Shown: in pieces, positions 47,890 to 59,423 of the stretch
Position numbering within the stretch: the first letter of the stretch is position 1
How the letters are laid out: the number at the start of each line of letters is the position of its first letter
Assembly: GCF_004210375.1 (NCBI RefSeq)
Contig: NC_134835.1
Coordinates: forward strand, 68,788,447-68,852,446
Source: Tachypleus tridentatus
Lineage: Eukaryota; Arthropoda; Merostomata; Xiphosura; Limulidae
Direction of reading: 5' to 3'
Length of the DNA stretch: 64,000 nt
Position numbers and translations under genes: made by a program
The notes under the pieces: generated by a model
The model's database searches: none
What the model was told of the DNA's origin: nothing
Seen by the model: the letters and a program-made list of their open reading frames with translations, nothing else

Positions 47890-50444
47890 TATTTTATTCA
47901 ACAATGTAGAAAGGAACAAGTAACCCCTAATTTTGTAAAGGTAAAACTTTAAAAATTTTAATAAATACACAAACATTATCCAAAATTTACAGAAAACTAC
48001 TTAAAGCCATGTTGAACACACAATACAAAGAACTACATGACTTACAAAAACAAAAAATGAACCTAGACCATCAACTGGCATGCTGCATTAAACCAGAGAT
48101 TTACGGACTTATACAACGAAACATAAACCAAATCAATACTAAGAACAATAGAGACAAAAAGATCTGCCACAACAACAAGAAAACTAAAACTAAGATGCAA
48201 ACAACAGAAAAGACATCAACATGACAAACCGTTGACTAACCTCATAATTAACAGATCCGACCGACAATTAAACACAGACGAGATACATCTACTTAACAAA
48301 GGACTAAACTTCGCAATAGCACCTTGGTACATTCCAACCATAGAAATCAAAACATGTTTAGAAGATCTAGCCAGGAGACTTGTGATACTTTCTACAGAAA
48401 ACAACCAACAGAAAGAAGACAACTTAGATAATTTTGTTTTCATCCAACGGCCAAACTTCCCAGGTAAAATTAAAAATTTATATTTTCCAGAAACGCCTAA
48501 AAACATCTTAAACGATTTTTTCAAAATTTTCTCACAAAACCATCAACATAATTTCACAAAACAGAAAACTAAAAAACAATCTTACAAAAGAGACATTAAT
48601 TCCATTAAAAACCTAAAACAAGACAGAAACATAAATTCGAAAAGCAGCTAAAGGTAACGCTATAGTCATAATGAACACGAATGAATACATCCAAAAAATG
48701 AAAAACATCCTATCAGACACGAACAAATTTAAAGTAATGCACACAAATCCAACAAAGACACACGAGATGCAACTGAACAAATTACTACTACAAATGAAAA
48801 AAGCCAACACAATTTCACAAACACTTTATTCCTACCTACGTAAACACCGACTCACGCACACCACAAGTATACGGCATCCCCAAACCTCATAAACCAGATT
48901 GTCCATTACGACCAATAATGTCCACATATGAATCGTTTAATTACAATCTTGGTAAATACATAGCATGGGCATTCTCCAAATATGTAACATCAGCCAGCTC
49001 ATTCATCAAAGACTCTTTTAATTTCAAGTCTAATCTAAATCAACTTAATTATAAAGCCTTAATGGCCAGTTTCGATGTTATATCCCTCTTTACAGAAGTT
49101 CTAACCGTTGAAGCCTGCAAGATAGCCTTAGAACTCTATATCCGAGACCCTAACCCATCTATAGACATTCCCAGCAACCAATTAGCAACCCTCATAGAAT
49201 TCACCACGATAAAGACAAACTTCATGTTCAACAACCACAACTATATACAAACAAATGGCCTAAGCATGGGCAACCCAGTATCATCAGTTCTAGCCAATAT
49301 TTTTGACACAAGTTGAAACACAAGCAATTAACACAGCATTACATCCACCACTGTACTGGTACAGATATGTGGATGACACGGTTGCGGGATTCAGATCTAC
49401 AGAACACACACTTAATTTTTTCAATCACATTAACTCTAGACATCCCAACATTAACTTCACATGTGAACAGGAAGAAAGCAATCAAATATTATTTCTTAAC
49501 CTCAAATATAAGAACCGACACACAATTCAAAACAGAAATCCGCCGAAAAATCACCCATACTGGATTATACATTCCTTGGGACTCAGCACATGAAACAAAA
49601 CAAAAATTCAACATAATAAGAAACCAAATAAACAGCCATAAAACTATGCTCACCAGATAAAATTAACGATGAATTAGACAAAATAAAACAATACTTCATC
49701 AACATCAATAAGTTTCCTCCGCAAACCGTAGAAAACGTAAAATGCACACACCTAGACAGAAAGCAAAATCAACCAACAAAAGTAAATATATCTCACGAAT
49801 CAAAAAATCACGAAACCATATACTGCTGCATACCATATATTCCTGACATCAACAGACAAATAACCAACATTTGGCAAAAACTAGTAACAAAATATGACAT
49901 TCCAGTTAATACCAAATTTATTCAAAAGCCAGGCACAAAACTGAGGTCTATACTATGTAAAAACTACACTGACAAACACCACACCAACATTATTTATAAA
50001 ATACAATGTGATAACTGCCACGACTTCTATATTGAGAATCATGTAGAAAAATGGAAACCAAATTCAAAGAACACAAGTCACCTTCACACGTTTTCGAACA
50101 CAGCAAGTCAAATAACACAACATAACCATAGAAAACACTCAAATACTAAATAAACAAACGCAAAATTAAAGAAGCCTTATTTATACAACAACTTAAACCC
50201 AAAATAAACCAATATAAAGGAACGACTTTATACCTATATTTAATATAATAAAATAAAATTATATATTCAAACATCTAACACCGCTCTCTACATTCCGACA
50301 CTCGGTTACACAACCCCTTCAAACATGTGGTCAGCTTTCGGTCAGTTACCCCTTTCTTTGTGAACCTCACGATGACCGAAGGTCGAAACGTTGTATGCTC
50401 TTCTATGTAAAATATTTTCTCAACCCAAACGAGCCGTTTTTCAT
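47890..50444 (+). mobile_element. Penelope-like element, second copy
   Basis: Near-identical to 26428-28992, with the same RT (FDVISLF, YVDDT) and GIY-YIG-type stretches. Broken like the first copy. Confidence 0.9.
50368..50389 (+). ncRNA. Hammerhead-like core in PLE 3' end, second copy
   Basis: Identical to 28916-28937. Confidence 0.35.
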
Positions 50445-50594
50445 ATATACTGCTTGTATTTGTTTTTAACAGGTGTTTTTATGAATGTCTTATGTGAAGT
50501 TGTTTTCAGTACAAACAAGTTTTATGAGTAATAGCATAAATTACTTTATTTTGTGACTTAATCAGTACTTAATTCCAAGTTTTATACTCTACAG

Positions 50595-51481
50595 TGGAGA
50601 AGATGCTCTTCATGAATACACAGAAATTAAAACGGTAAGTAATGTATGTGCAAATACATGACCATATTTATTTTTAAATTAATGCAGGGCCTCCATCACA
50701 AACTTTTGAGGAGGAGGGGAACCTCTAACAGATAGCTGTTTATATGTTGTGTTGACGAGGTATGTTTCCCATTGTCTAAGCTCTTCACTTACTTGAATAT
50801 AGTGCATAGTAGTGGAATACATGTGATCTGTATTGGCAAACCACCTAATTATCATATTGGTCTAATTATGGGTGTGTTTTTCTTAATATAAGCTTCCCCC
50901 TCACTCCATGCACCTTCAATTTTCAAAAAGTATAGGAAAGAAAACCATATCCTTTGTTAAAATCCATACTGTAATTGAACAGCTTGTTGGTGGATTTAGG
51001 TGCAAGAATTAGCAATGACCTCGAGCAAACATCTTGTACTTTTGTGTAGACAGATTCTATCTGGACATTGAAGAATACAAGATAGCATAATGGGAAATGG
51101 TCTATGGTCAGCCATGATTATAAGTGGTTATAAATATACAGCCCAATTAACATATAAAAACAAAGGCCAGGAAAAAAGCCTTTATAATTGGGCTAATCTT
51201 GAATGCTGTCTTCAAGTGCTTACTCTACCTTTTTTAAGTATAGTAGATTAGTACAAATATAATCTCTAAGTAGATTACTCTAACAATTTTGAAAATAAAT
51301 AATTGTATATTGGATGCTTGGGCAATCTTGATTGATTTATCAATGTTGAAGTTGTTAAAGGTTTTTCTTAACTAACCTTGTTATTTAACTTTCCTACTAT
51401 GTGACTATTATCAGTACTGATTGCTATTTTTTCTATTTCAAACTCCAGGTTACAACGCAACTTCCACAAAAGAACTCTTAA
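50595..51481 (+). pseudogene. Duplicated ALDH1 exons 11 and 12, copy C
   Basis: Exon 11 copy at 50595-50634 and exon 12 copy at 51449-51481 (VTTQLPQKNS and TAA), identical in sequence and splice sites to copy B. Part of the recent 9.85-kb copy. No upstream ALDH exons nearby. Confidence 0.93.
51140..51194. repeat. Small hairpin, copy C
   Basis: Partner of the 29691 hairpin, with the same 10-bp outer stem. Confidence 0.55.
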
Positions 51482-52070
51482 ATATTCATCTCCAGTTTCA
51501 CATGCCTCAATCTGTGGATAATTTTTTTTTTATACCTAACAAGATGTATTTTCAGTATGTTCCTATCCTACATATTGTGGTGCTTTGTTCATAACTAATA
51601 ATTTGGAACTTGTTAAAATCCTATTTGTCTGCAATAAATCATACTTTGTTTCTGTATATGAGATACTTTGTAACTTCTTTCTTTCAGTTACAAGGGGGGG
51701 GAGAACAAAAAAAATTGTACCATTTGAAAAAAACCCACACAGCTGCAAACAAATACCACGTTACAATTGTGTCCTAAACGAAAAGACAAATGCATACATA
51801 CATAAAATCTAAAATTAATGAATATACAACTAAAAAACTATTGTGGGATATCTGTCTTTAGGTAAAGAATATGCTAGAACTCATTTTGGATATAATGCAT
51901 AACCAGGCTTTGTGAATAAATAATGAAAGAAAACTATTTTGTCATGGTTTTGTTATATGTGTACGTGACATTATTTATGATTTAAAGAAAGAAGTTCAAA
52001 GGAGAAACGTTAGTTTTAGAAATATACTTTCTAATTATGGTATATGTATTTACAAACTGCCTCTTGTTTT

Positions 52071-52308
52071 AAAATACTCCTGTTTTGTCAAATCTCTAAC
52101 CACTCCTTGAAGTCCAAAATTTGCTAATATACCATATTTCCACTAGTTAATGCATAAAACAGGCATAGGAAATTTGTTTTACAACAGCTAAAATACTCCT
52201 GTTTTGTCAAATCTCTAACCACTCCTTGAAGTCCAAAATTTGCTAATATACCATATTTCCACTAGTTAATGCATAAAACAAGCATAGGAAATTTGTTTTA
52301 CAACAGCT
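52071..52308 (+). repeat. 119-bp tandem duplication, copy C
   Basis: Both 119-bp units present (52071, 52190), as in unit B. Confidence 0.92.
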
Positions 52309-52996
52309 AAAATCTTAAATTTGTTAAAGGTTTAATTTTCAAAGAGGGAAACCTTTTTATTTGTTAATGTTTGTTTCATGGTTGAATTTAATTTTCTTGT
52401 CCTTAAAATTAACTGTCATTTAATATTAGGAAAGCTTTTTAAAAACAAGAAACTCCCTATTCTTCCTTTTTAGATGTAATCTGTTGTAATTACTTTCTAG
52501 CTTTTCTAAATACCTGATAAAGCATTAAAGTTTTAAAGTATAAAAGTCGAATGGTTGCTTGAATCCTTCATGAGTATAAACTTTTTAATCTTTATGCGGC
52601 TGAACTGCCACTTTCCTTTTGGCAAACGCAAACTAACGTGGCAGGGGTTTAATTTAGAGAGAGAGAAATCAGAAGAGTTCTCTCTCCAACTGGGGTGTTC
52701 AGGAACGTTGTGGTTCCTCTTTCCTTTTTGCGGGATTTGGACAACCTTTTATTCCTTATTAATCTCGGAGCAAGTTTTCTGACTTGTATAATAGACAAAG
52801 GAGAGGAATTGACGACAAATATTGCACTCTTCGAAGAAAACGTATCCGTAAATGTACAATTTTAATTATTTAAATTACGCCACATTTCGAAATAATAGTG
52901 ACTTTAATTCCTAACAATTTAATATAGAATATCCTAATTGTGAAATAAAACTTCTTTTACCAGTATTACTCATGTCTGGCCTCCCGCCACATCAAA

Positions 52997-53105
52997 AGTT
53001 TTTCTTGTTTTTAGAATTTCGTGAAAAGCTACATGATGGCTAGCTGTCCTTAACTTAGCAATATAAAACCAGAGGGAAGACCGTTAGTAATCGCTGCCAA
53101 AGCTT
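52997..53105 (-). repeat. Diverged SINE-1 tail, copy C
   Basis: Partner of 11613 and 31535. Confidence 0.6.
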
Positions 53106-54524
53106 TATATGTAAAGTTGAGTAATAAAACATAACAATCGATACATGTAACATCAAAAAGCTTATTACAGTTTCATAAATTAATTGATTAAAACGCACGA
53201 AACTTTATTTAAAGCAACATCTTAGTCATAGATGATTCGTAGGATTTCGTTAATTGGCGTATTATGGCACAAACAACTAGACTATCTGCACCATTTTATA
53301 CGAAAACGCAGCTTTTCTACTTGTAAAATCTTATACGCGCTTAATGAGGGCTGTCTTTAATATAGGCATATGCTCATTGCTATGTTTTATATATAGAGAA
53401 TTTAGTTACACCGGAACTATATATATTCTCACTATATTCTCAGACAAACGTCAGTAACAATCTTCAGCTATAGCTCAACTAATGAGATAAAATAGTCAAT
53501 GGTTACAGTAGTTCATTATGAATTGTATCATCTAGCTACTAGATATGTTTACTATCATGACAATGTGTAAAGGTAGCTACCGTAGAAAATAATTCTTTGC
53601 TCATAGTTGAGCATAAAACAAAACCAGGAAACAAGATGAATAAAAAGAAAACGTTGGAAGTTTAAAAAATTGCAAATAGGGCACGTAAAAAAAAAAGGAA
53701 ACAACGTCGTAGATACTGCATACATTACTCAAACTACAAATCAATATTTTGACCCTTCTACCTAGTAGCACAGCAGCATGTCTGTAGGCAGAGAATAGAT
53801 AGCCCATTGTACTTAATTCCAGATAAGCAAAGAAATAACGTAACTTACATCAGTGATATTGTTTCTAACCTCTCCAGTTTTTGAAATTCACTGTAATGGT
53901 GCTTTTAGCTCCACTTATTATAATTCTAGGTCACAGCATGAAGTCAAAATGGGGGTTTATAATTTGAATAAATAACACCTATAGTATCTCTAGCCTTTTT
54001 TTACGATCCTTATTTGCAAGTTTTTAATTCCACTTTTTTATTTACCCTGTTGTAAACATCTCAAGCAGAATGTGTATACCACAGGTAAAAAATATTATTT
54101 AAGACCGTAATAATGTTATTAAAACTTTACAAACATTTTACTGAAATGTTAGTGCCATCTGTGATGTGTTCATAAAACTAAGTGTCAAGGCATTTGTAAA
54201 ATAAAGGTAATCTGAAAGTTTCAGCTACAACTGAAATTAGACTATAACAGAATGTGGTTACTGAACGAATGACTTATACTCGAACATTCATTCGAATATA
54301 GTGGGATAATATTAGAGTTAAAACCGTATTTAATGGCAAAATATAATTGGTATGACAGAATAATTGGAAAGTGAGAATTATTTTCAAGTTGAAGAACATG
54401 TGAATGAAAATGCACCAAAGTAGAAATTATTTTAATACAACATACAATGGGACGACCAAAGTTGTTGGTTGGTTTTATGTTTTTGTGTAGGAAATACAAC
54501 ATCGATGTTCGAGATTGTAAAGAT

Positions 54525-54770
54525 TTAGTTTTGAATTTCGCGCAAAGCTAAACGAGGGCTATCTGCGCTAGCCGTCCCTAATTTAGCAGTGTAAGACTAA
54601 GAAGGTAGCTAGTTGTCGCCACCCACCACCAATTCTTGGGCTACTCTTTTACCAACGAATAGTGGGATTGACTGTCACATTATAATGCCCCCACAGCTGA
54701 AAGGACAAACATGTTTGTGACGGAAATTCGAACCCGCGACCCTCGAATTTCGAGTCGAGCGCCGGGCCCG
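54525..54770 (-). repeat. SINE-1, copy C left partner
   Basis: Partner of 33071-33316, with gattgtaaa on both sides. Confidence 0.88.
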
Positions 54771-55746
54771 ATTGTAAATAAGTTTAACTTCCCAAATTAA
54801 GTATATAGTATATCAATTATTTTTATTGTTTTTTAAAAGTTTTGCTTGATGATTCGTCTGACTCTCATAGGTGTATTTTAAAGAACATTATTTTCAACAC
54901 TTGTCACAAATTAAATTGAGATGTTATGGTTTGTATATATAATTTGTTTAATGAGTAACTTTTAATTATATAAATTAATTTAAAATAGCACTTTCAAGAT
55001 AGTTTTAGTTTACATTATTATCCTATAATTTGTAAGCTTTATTAAGCAATAAAAAAATTTTAAAATAAAGTTGCTAAAAGTTATTCCAACAAGACTATGG
55101 GATGTGGCAGCTTTTACCTAGAGTGAAATAATTTAGAAGACTAAATACAAGTGAACCAGACTGGTAAAATCTGATGGTACACTAGAACACTGAAAAAGAA
55201 CCCTTCCTCTCCCCTTCGGTGGCTCCGGGTTTCGATATTTGCGTGTGAAGAGCACAGATAACCCATTGTGTTTGTTTTTAACAAACTAGAAACTAATTGC
55301 AAATCTGATGTTCTGAAATACTATAATATGTATATTTATTACGTAGACAACGAAGTTTGTTTTATTTTGACTCATAATTATTCTCAACCCTTATCACCCC
55401 CCACACACACACACACAAGTGGAACAACTTCCTTGAAGCTTCTCTGAACGTTTATTTAAAATTTAAAAAGTAATCGTGAACAAATAATCTCTCTAAAACT
55501 GTTTTTTTTTGGCAGGGGCACGCGTGTTTGCATAACTATTACTTAATGTAAGTAACACCAGGAAGGACACACAAAAGTTCAAACAAAATGTTCGCTGCTT
55601 TTGTAAATACGAGTAATAGATGAAGGTCACGCTATAAGCCAACCATTTTGGTTACAACGGTGACAAGTAAGGAAACTGTCAATACTCCAGAACAAATAAT
55701 AGAGAAATAAGATCCAGATCTTAGTAACGAGATCTACAGTTTGAAG

Positions 55747-56001
55747 TTTGTTTGTTTTGGAATTTCGCCCAAAGCTACTCGAGGGCTATCTGTGCTAGCC
55801 GTCCGTAATTTAGCAGTGTAAGACTAGAGGGAAGGCAGCTAGTTATCGCCACCCACCGCCAACACTTGGGCTACTCTTTTACCAACGAATAGTGGGATTG
55901 ATCGTCACATTATACACCTCCACGGCTGGGAGGGCGAGCATGTTTAGCGCGAACCCTCAGATTACGAGTCGCACGCCTTACGCGCTTGGCCATGCCAAGC
56001 C
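55747..56001 (-). repeat. SINE-1, copy C right partner
   Basis: Partner of 34297-34552. Confidence 0.88.
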
Positions 56002-56617
56002 TCAAAGCTATCAGAGCAGTATTTTTTGTCGTATCATACGGTGGTGACACCTGAAAGTATGAGAAACTTAAAAACAACAACCTATCGAAAAAATCCACAA
56101 CTGTTTTATTTTGTTTTTCAATATATATCTATTATATTGTGTCAAAGTAAATGTGCTAAAGTTTTAAATATAAATTAATGATAAATATTTTAACAATTAT
56201 TTCAACAGTATAAAGAGCATTTTTTTAAATAATTATCTTGATGTGAAGAACATACTTTGTTCCAATGTTTCTGAAAATAACTCGCAGACAGATGCGACCG
56301 GTTTTCAAAGTGTCCTTTTCCCTTAGTTTCTTTACTACGTTTTGCCACGAAAAATTCTGAAAAATACACCTTTTCTCGAACTGAAAATGTATTCGCGTAT
56401 TTCATTCTTACAAATATATCCAGATACGAACACACATACACTTAATCTGGGTATGTTCCACAGTGCAGTGATAAAAGCAGTTAACTATATTTCTCCATTG
56501 TTCTTTATTCCTCGCGCCAACTTTCCTAATTCAAGTTTTTAATTTCATGATAACTTTTAATGACGTCGAGTAAAATCTCGTTGCTCTTTCTTTTACCCTT
56601 CACGTCAGAATCTACTG

Positions 56618-56872
56618 GGCCTGGCATGGCCAAGCGCGTAAGGCGTGCGACTCGTAATCCGAGGGTCGCGGGTTCGCGCCCGCGTCGCGCTAAAACATGC
56701 TCGCCCTCCCAGCCGTGGGGCGTATAATGTGACGGTCAATCCCACTATTCGTTGGTAAAAGAGTAGCCCAGGAGTTGGCGGTGGGTGGTGATGACAAGCT
56801 GCCTTCCCTCTAGTCTTACACTGCTAAATTAGGGACGGCTAGCACAGATAGCCCTCGAGTAGCTTTGTGCGA
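56618..56872 (+). repeat. SINE-1 truncated at the duplication breakpoint
   Basis: Partner of 35172-35445 but missing the last ~19 bp; after gtgcga the sequence changes to unrelated taaaacctttt. The expected right-hand target duplication agaatctactg is absent, which shows the truncation is a breakpoint and not an insertion end. Confidence 0.92.
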
Positions 56873-57289
56873 TAAAACCTTTTCATTTCACATTTATAAT
56901 AAAAATACCATGAAACTGTATCACTATCAAATGTGTGGCATTTTTCTTTAATTATACAGTGTTAATGGAACCGAAAGAAGTTTCACTGAATTGTTCATAA
57001 AAAAATTCAATGATATTAGATTAGTAATATCAGAATATTATGTACAAAATTGTTTGAAAAAATTATATTCTCATATTTTGAAGTAAGGAATTTAAATGTA
57101 CATATGATATGATACAATATTAGTAGGTTGATAATTAGTTTGTAATTGCAATATACTATTTGACCAGACAGAAGTATCTAATAAACAACTTTTGAATGAC
57201 GTTAGGTTTCTTTCTCATAAGAAAATAATTATCAAGGCAAATTTTAGTTACTAAAGTGGGTGAGACATTTATGGAAATAAGAGTTCAAA
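56873..57289. other. AT-rich sequence beyond the breakpoint, unassigned
   Basis: No similarity to any other part of the window that I can see, and no coding signal. Confidence 0.4.
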
Positions 57290-59360
57290 ATTTTTTTAAC
57301 TGTATCTTTAAAGATTCAGTTGGGAGGATGTTATGCTGGTTTAGTTATATAATAAGGAATAGTTACTGAAGTTAATTAGATTTGATGTTTGGCTACATCT
57401 TGACATGAAAGAAAATATAATTTTTACGGCAAAATTTTAAGAGAGTTAATATTTCGGCCATAAGGTATGAATAATTTTGGTCAACTTGCTAGTTGAGTTT
57501 ATAGGGGAAGAAATGTGGAACATTTCAGTTACTAAGAGATTTTAATATAGCGTAGGTGAATTTAGTCAACATACAAAAACATGTATACATATGTGAGAAA
57601 GAGTTGGCCTAATTTAGAGAGAGAGTATTGGAGATGTATATTATTTATAGATTTAGGAAACATAAATTGATGGCCAGGATGGTAGATTTAGAAAATTAGA
57701 GATTAGGGAGTTTGTAAAAAGAAGAAGAAAAAAGGTTATTATAAAGGGCCTATCAAGAAATTTGTTTGTAATATTAGAATTAACTGTAAGAAGTTCTTTA
57801 GATATATTAAAAGTAAGTAGAATATAATGGGAGCATGACCTTTGAAGAATGGGGGTGGTTTTTCTTGGTAACTGAGATTTTTGAGCTTTAAAATGTTTTC
57901 CTATCAACTTTATTTGGGAAGGATGTTGAATGGAGTTTTTAACTGGTACTTTGTGTGGAGGAAATGTTTCAGAATTAATTTTATTTACTATTTACCTTTA
58001 AGTTGTAAAGGAAGTTGAAGGACCAAATATTGTAACTACTTGATAGGTAATTGGTCATTTGGCTAACTCTAGAAATCTAAAGGGTGATTAATATTATTCC
58101 ATTTACTGGGTTTTTGAGGACTTTTTAACTTGCCATATATTAACTTAAATTAACTGAGGTGTGCATGTGTGTATGAATATTGTGGTATTGTTATATAATG
58201 TACAGAGATGATCCTTCCTTATTAAAGTATTATCGTTTTGGTAATGTTACTTGTTATCCAGAAGAGAGTGAAGGAGTTTGTTTGGTTTACTTGAATTCTT
58301 TTAAAGCTTTTAATTAAGTGTTGCACAAAAGGCCAGGTTAGTTATTACCATAGTCAGAAGTATATTGATAGGGTTACAGATTGGCTGATTGAGAGAAAAC
58401 TATTATTTAATGAAGCTTCATCTAACTGAACTAGTGTTATAAATGGTATGTCTAAGAGATTTGTTCTGATCTATTACTGTTCCTCATTTGCATTCATTAC
58501 ACTGAAAGAAACAATTGGAAAATTGGTTAAGGTTGTACATGATATCAAAATGTTTTGTAGATTTGGTTGGGTGTAACCAGGATGCTACAGTTTTGTTTGA
58601 GAAAGACAAAATCTGTTGATTACCAAAGTAATCACTTTGGCAGACATCTTGTAACTGTGATAGGTTTCAGATAGTCAGAAATTACTCATATAATTTAGAT
58701 AGGGGGATCATCTTAATTATGTGATAGAAGAGGATTTTCATTTACTGATTGGTACAATTTCTAAACCTTTGCAGCTATGTTCTGTTACAAATTACAAGCC
58801 AAACAAAATTCTGGATTTGTAATACATGTATGAATATTGAATACATATCTAGAGAGACCACAATCTAGTTCTAAAAATAATTAGTTAAACCTTAATCAGG
58901 TTATTGTGTCCTCCTTGGCTTGTAAAGATTACTGAGTTGTTGTTGAGTGTTATACTAGAATGATACCAGGGGAAGAGAGGTTTTTGTATGAGAGTGTGCT
59001 GAAATTTCATGGCATTTTTTCTTTTGAAAAGAAAAGAACCAAGGAAAATTATATTGAAATATTAAAAATACTTGAGGGAATTGATATGATTGTGACAATT
59101 TTCTCATTTTGAATTCTCAGAGGTTATAATTTTATACTTAGAAGAATTGGAGAAGTTTTATTTTTGCAGTAAGGGACTAAATCTGTGTAACAATCTTACA
59201 TCTAAAGTGGAAAAGACCCTGTTTTGTAGGAGTTGAGAAAAGATATGATTAATATTGGGATCAGAAATTATTTAGTAGTTAGTTTTCCATTTGTTGACAA
59301 AGGTTGGAAATTGGAATGCCTTTAATGTCATGTAAGTTTTATCATCTTAATTTTAAGGTT
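57290..59360 (+). mobile_element. Old CR1-like LINE relic
   Basis: Heavily decayed non-LTR element read across all three plus frames. An endonuclease-like LLRDFNIA lies near 57510. Then KKFVCNIRINCKKFFRYIKSK (compare CR1 linkers of the type KLANNIK..FYSYI-SK) near 57760 and PLKNGGGF near 57840. GVCLVYLNSFKAFN-VLHKRP near 58280 is the first RT aspartate region. WLIERK, LVKVVHDIKMFCR (a decayed ADD box) and RMIPGEERFLYESVLKF near 58950, then FSFEKKRTKENYIEILKIL, complete the order. Many stops and shifts. The order and spacing fit a single ~2-kb CR1 insertion, far older than the I-clade LINE next to it. Confidence 0.75.
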
Positions 59361-59423
59361 AAAATATAAGTATGTTTTTCTGGTCTATCCTGAGGTAGTA
59401 ATTGTTAGATATAATTTCTTTAG

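Larger units (their letters stand above)
47021..56872 (+). repeat. Recent 9.85-kb duplication, downstream copy
   Basis: Copy of 25557-35426 that starts abruptly in LINE ORF2 (after gctcaccatg) and ends abruptly inside a SINE (gtgcga then taaaacc). It carries the SINEs, hairpin, 119-bp tandem pair and ALDH exon copies in the B-type state, so it derives from B, not A. Confidence 0.88.

Noticed and set aside
29142-51481. Two extra complete ALDH genes downstream
   Set aside because: Only exons 11 and 12 are duplicated; no catalytic exons occur in B or C.
2731-56872. SINE heads read as functional tRNA genes
   Set aside because: They keep A and B boxes but do not fold into a full tRNA, are followed by a shared non-tRNA body and tail, and several have target-site duplications, so they are SINEs.
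9341-56872. A simple three-unit tandem array of about 20 kb
   Set aside because: The copies differ too unevenly: the LINE/PLE blocks and B/C starts are near identical while A and B are clearly diverged. Nested events fit better.
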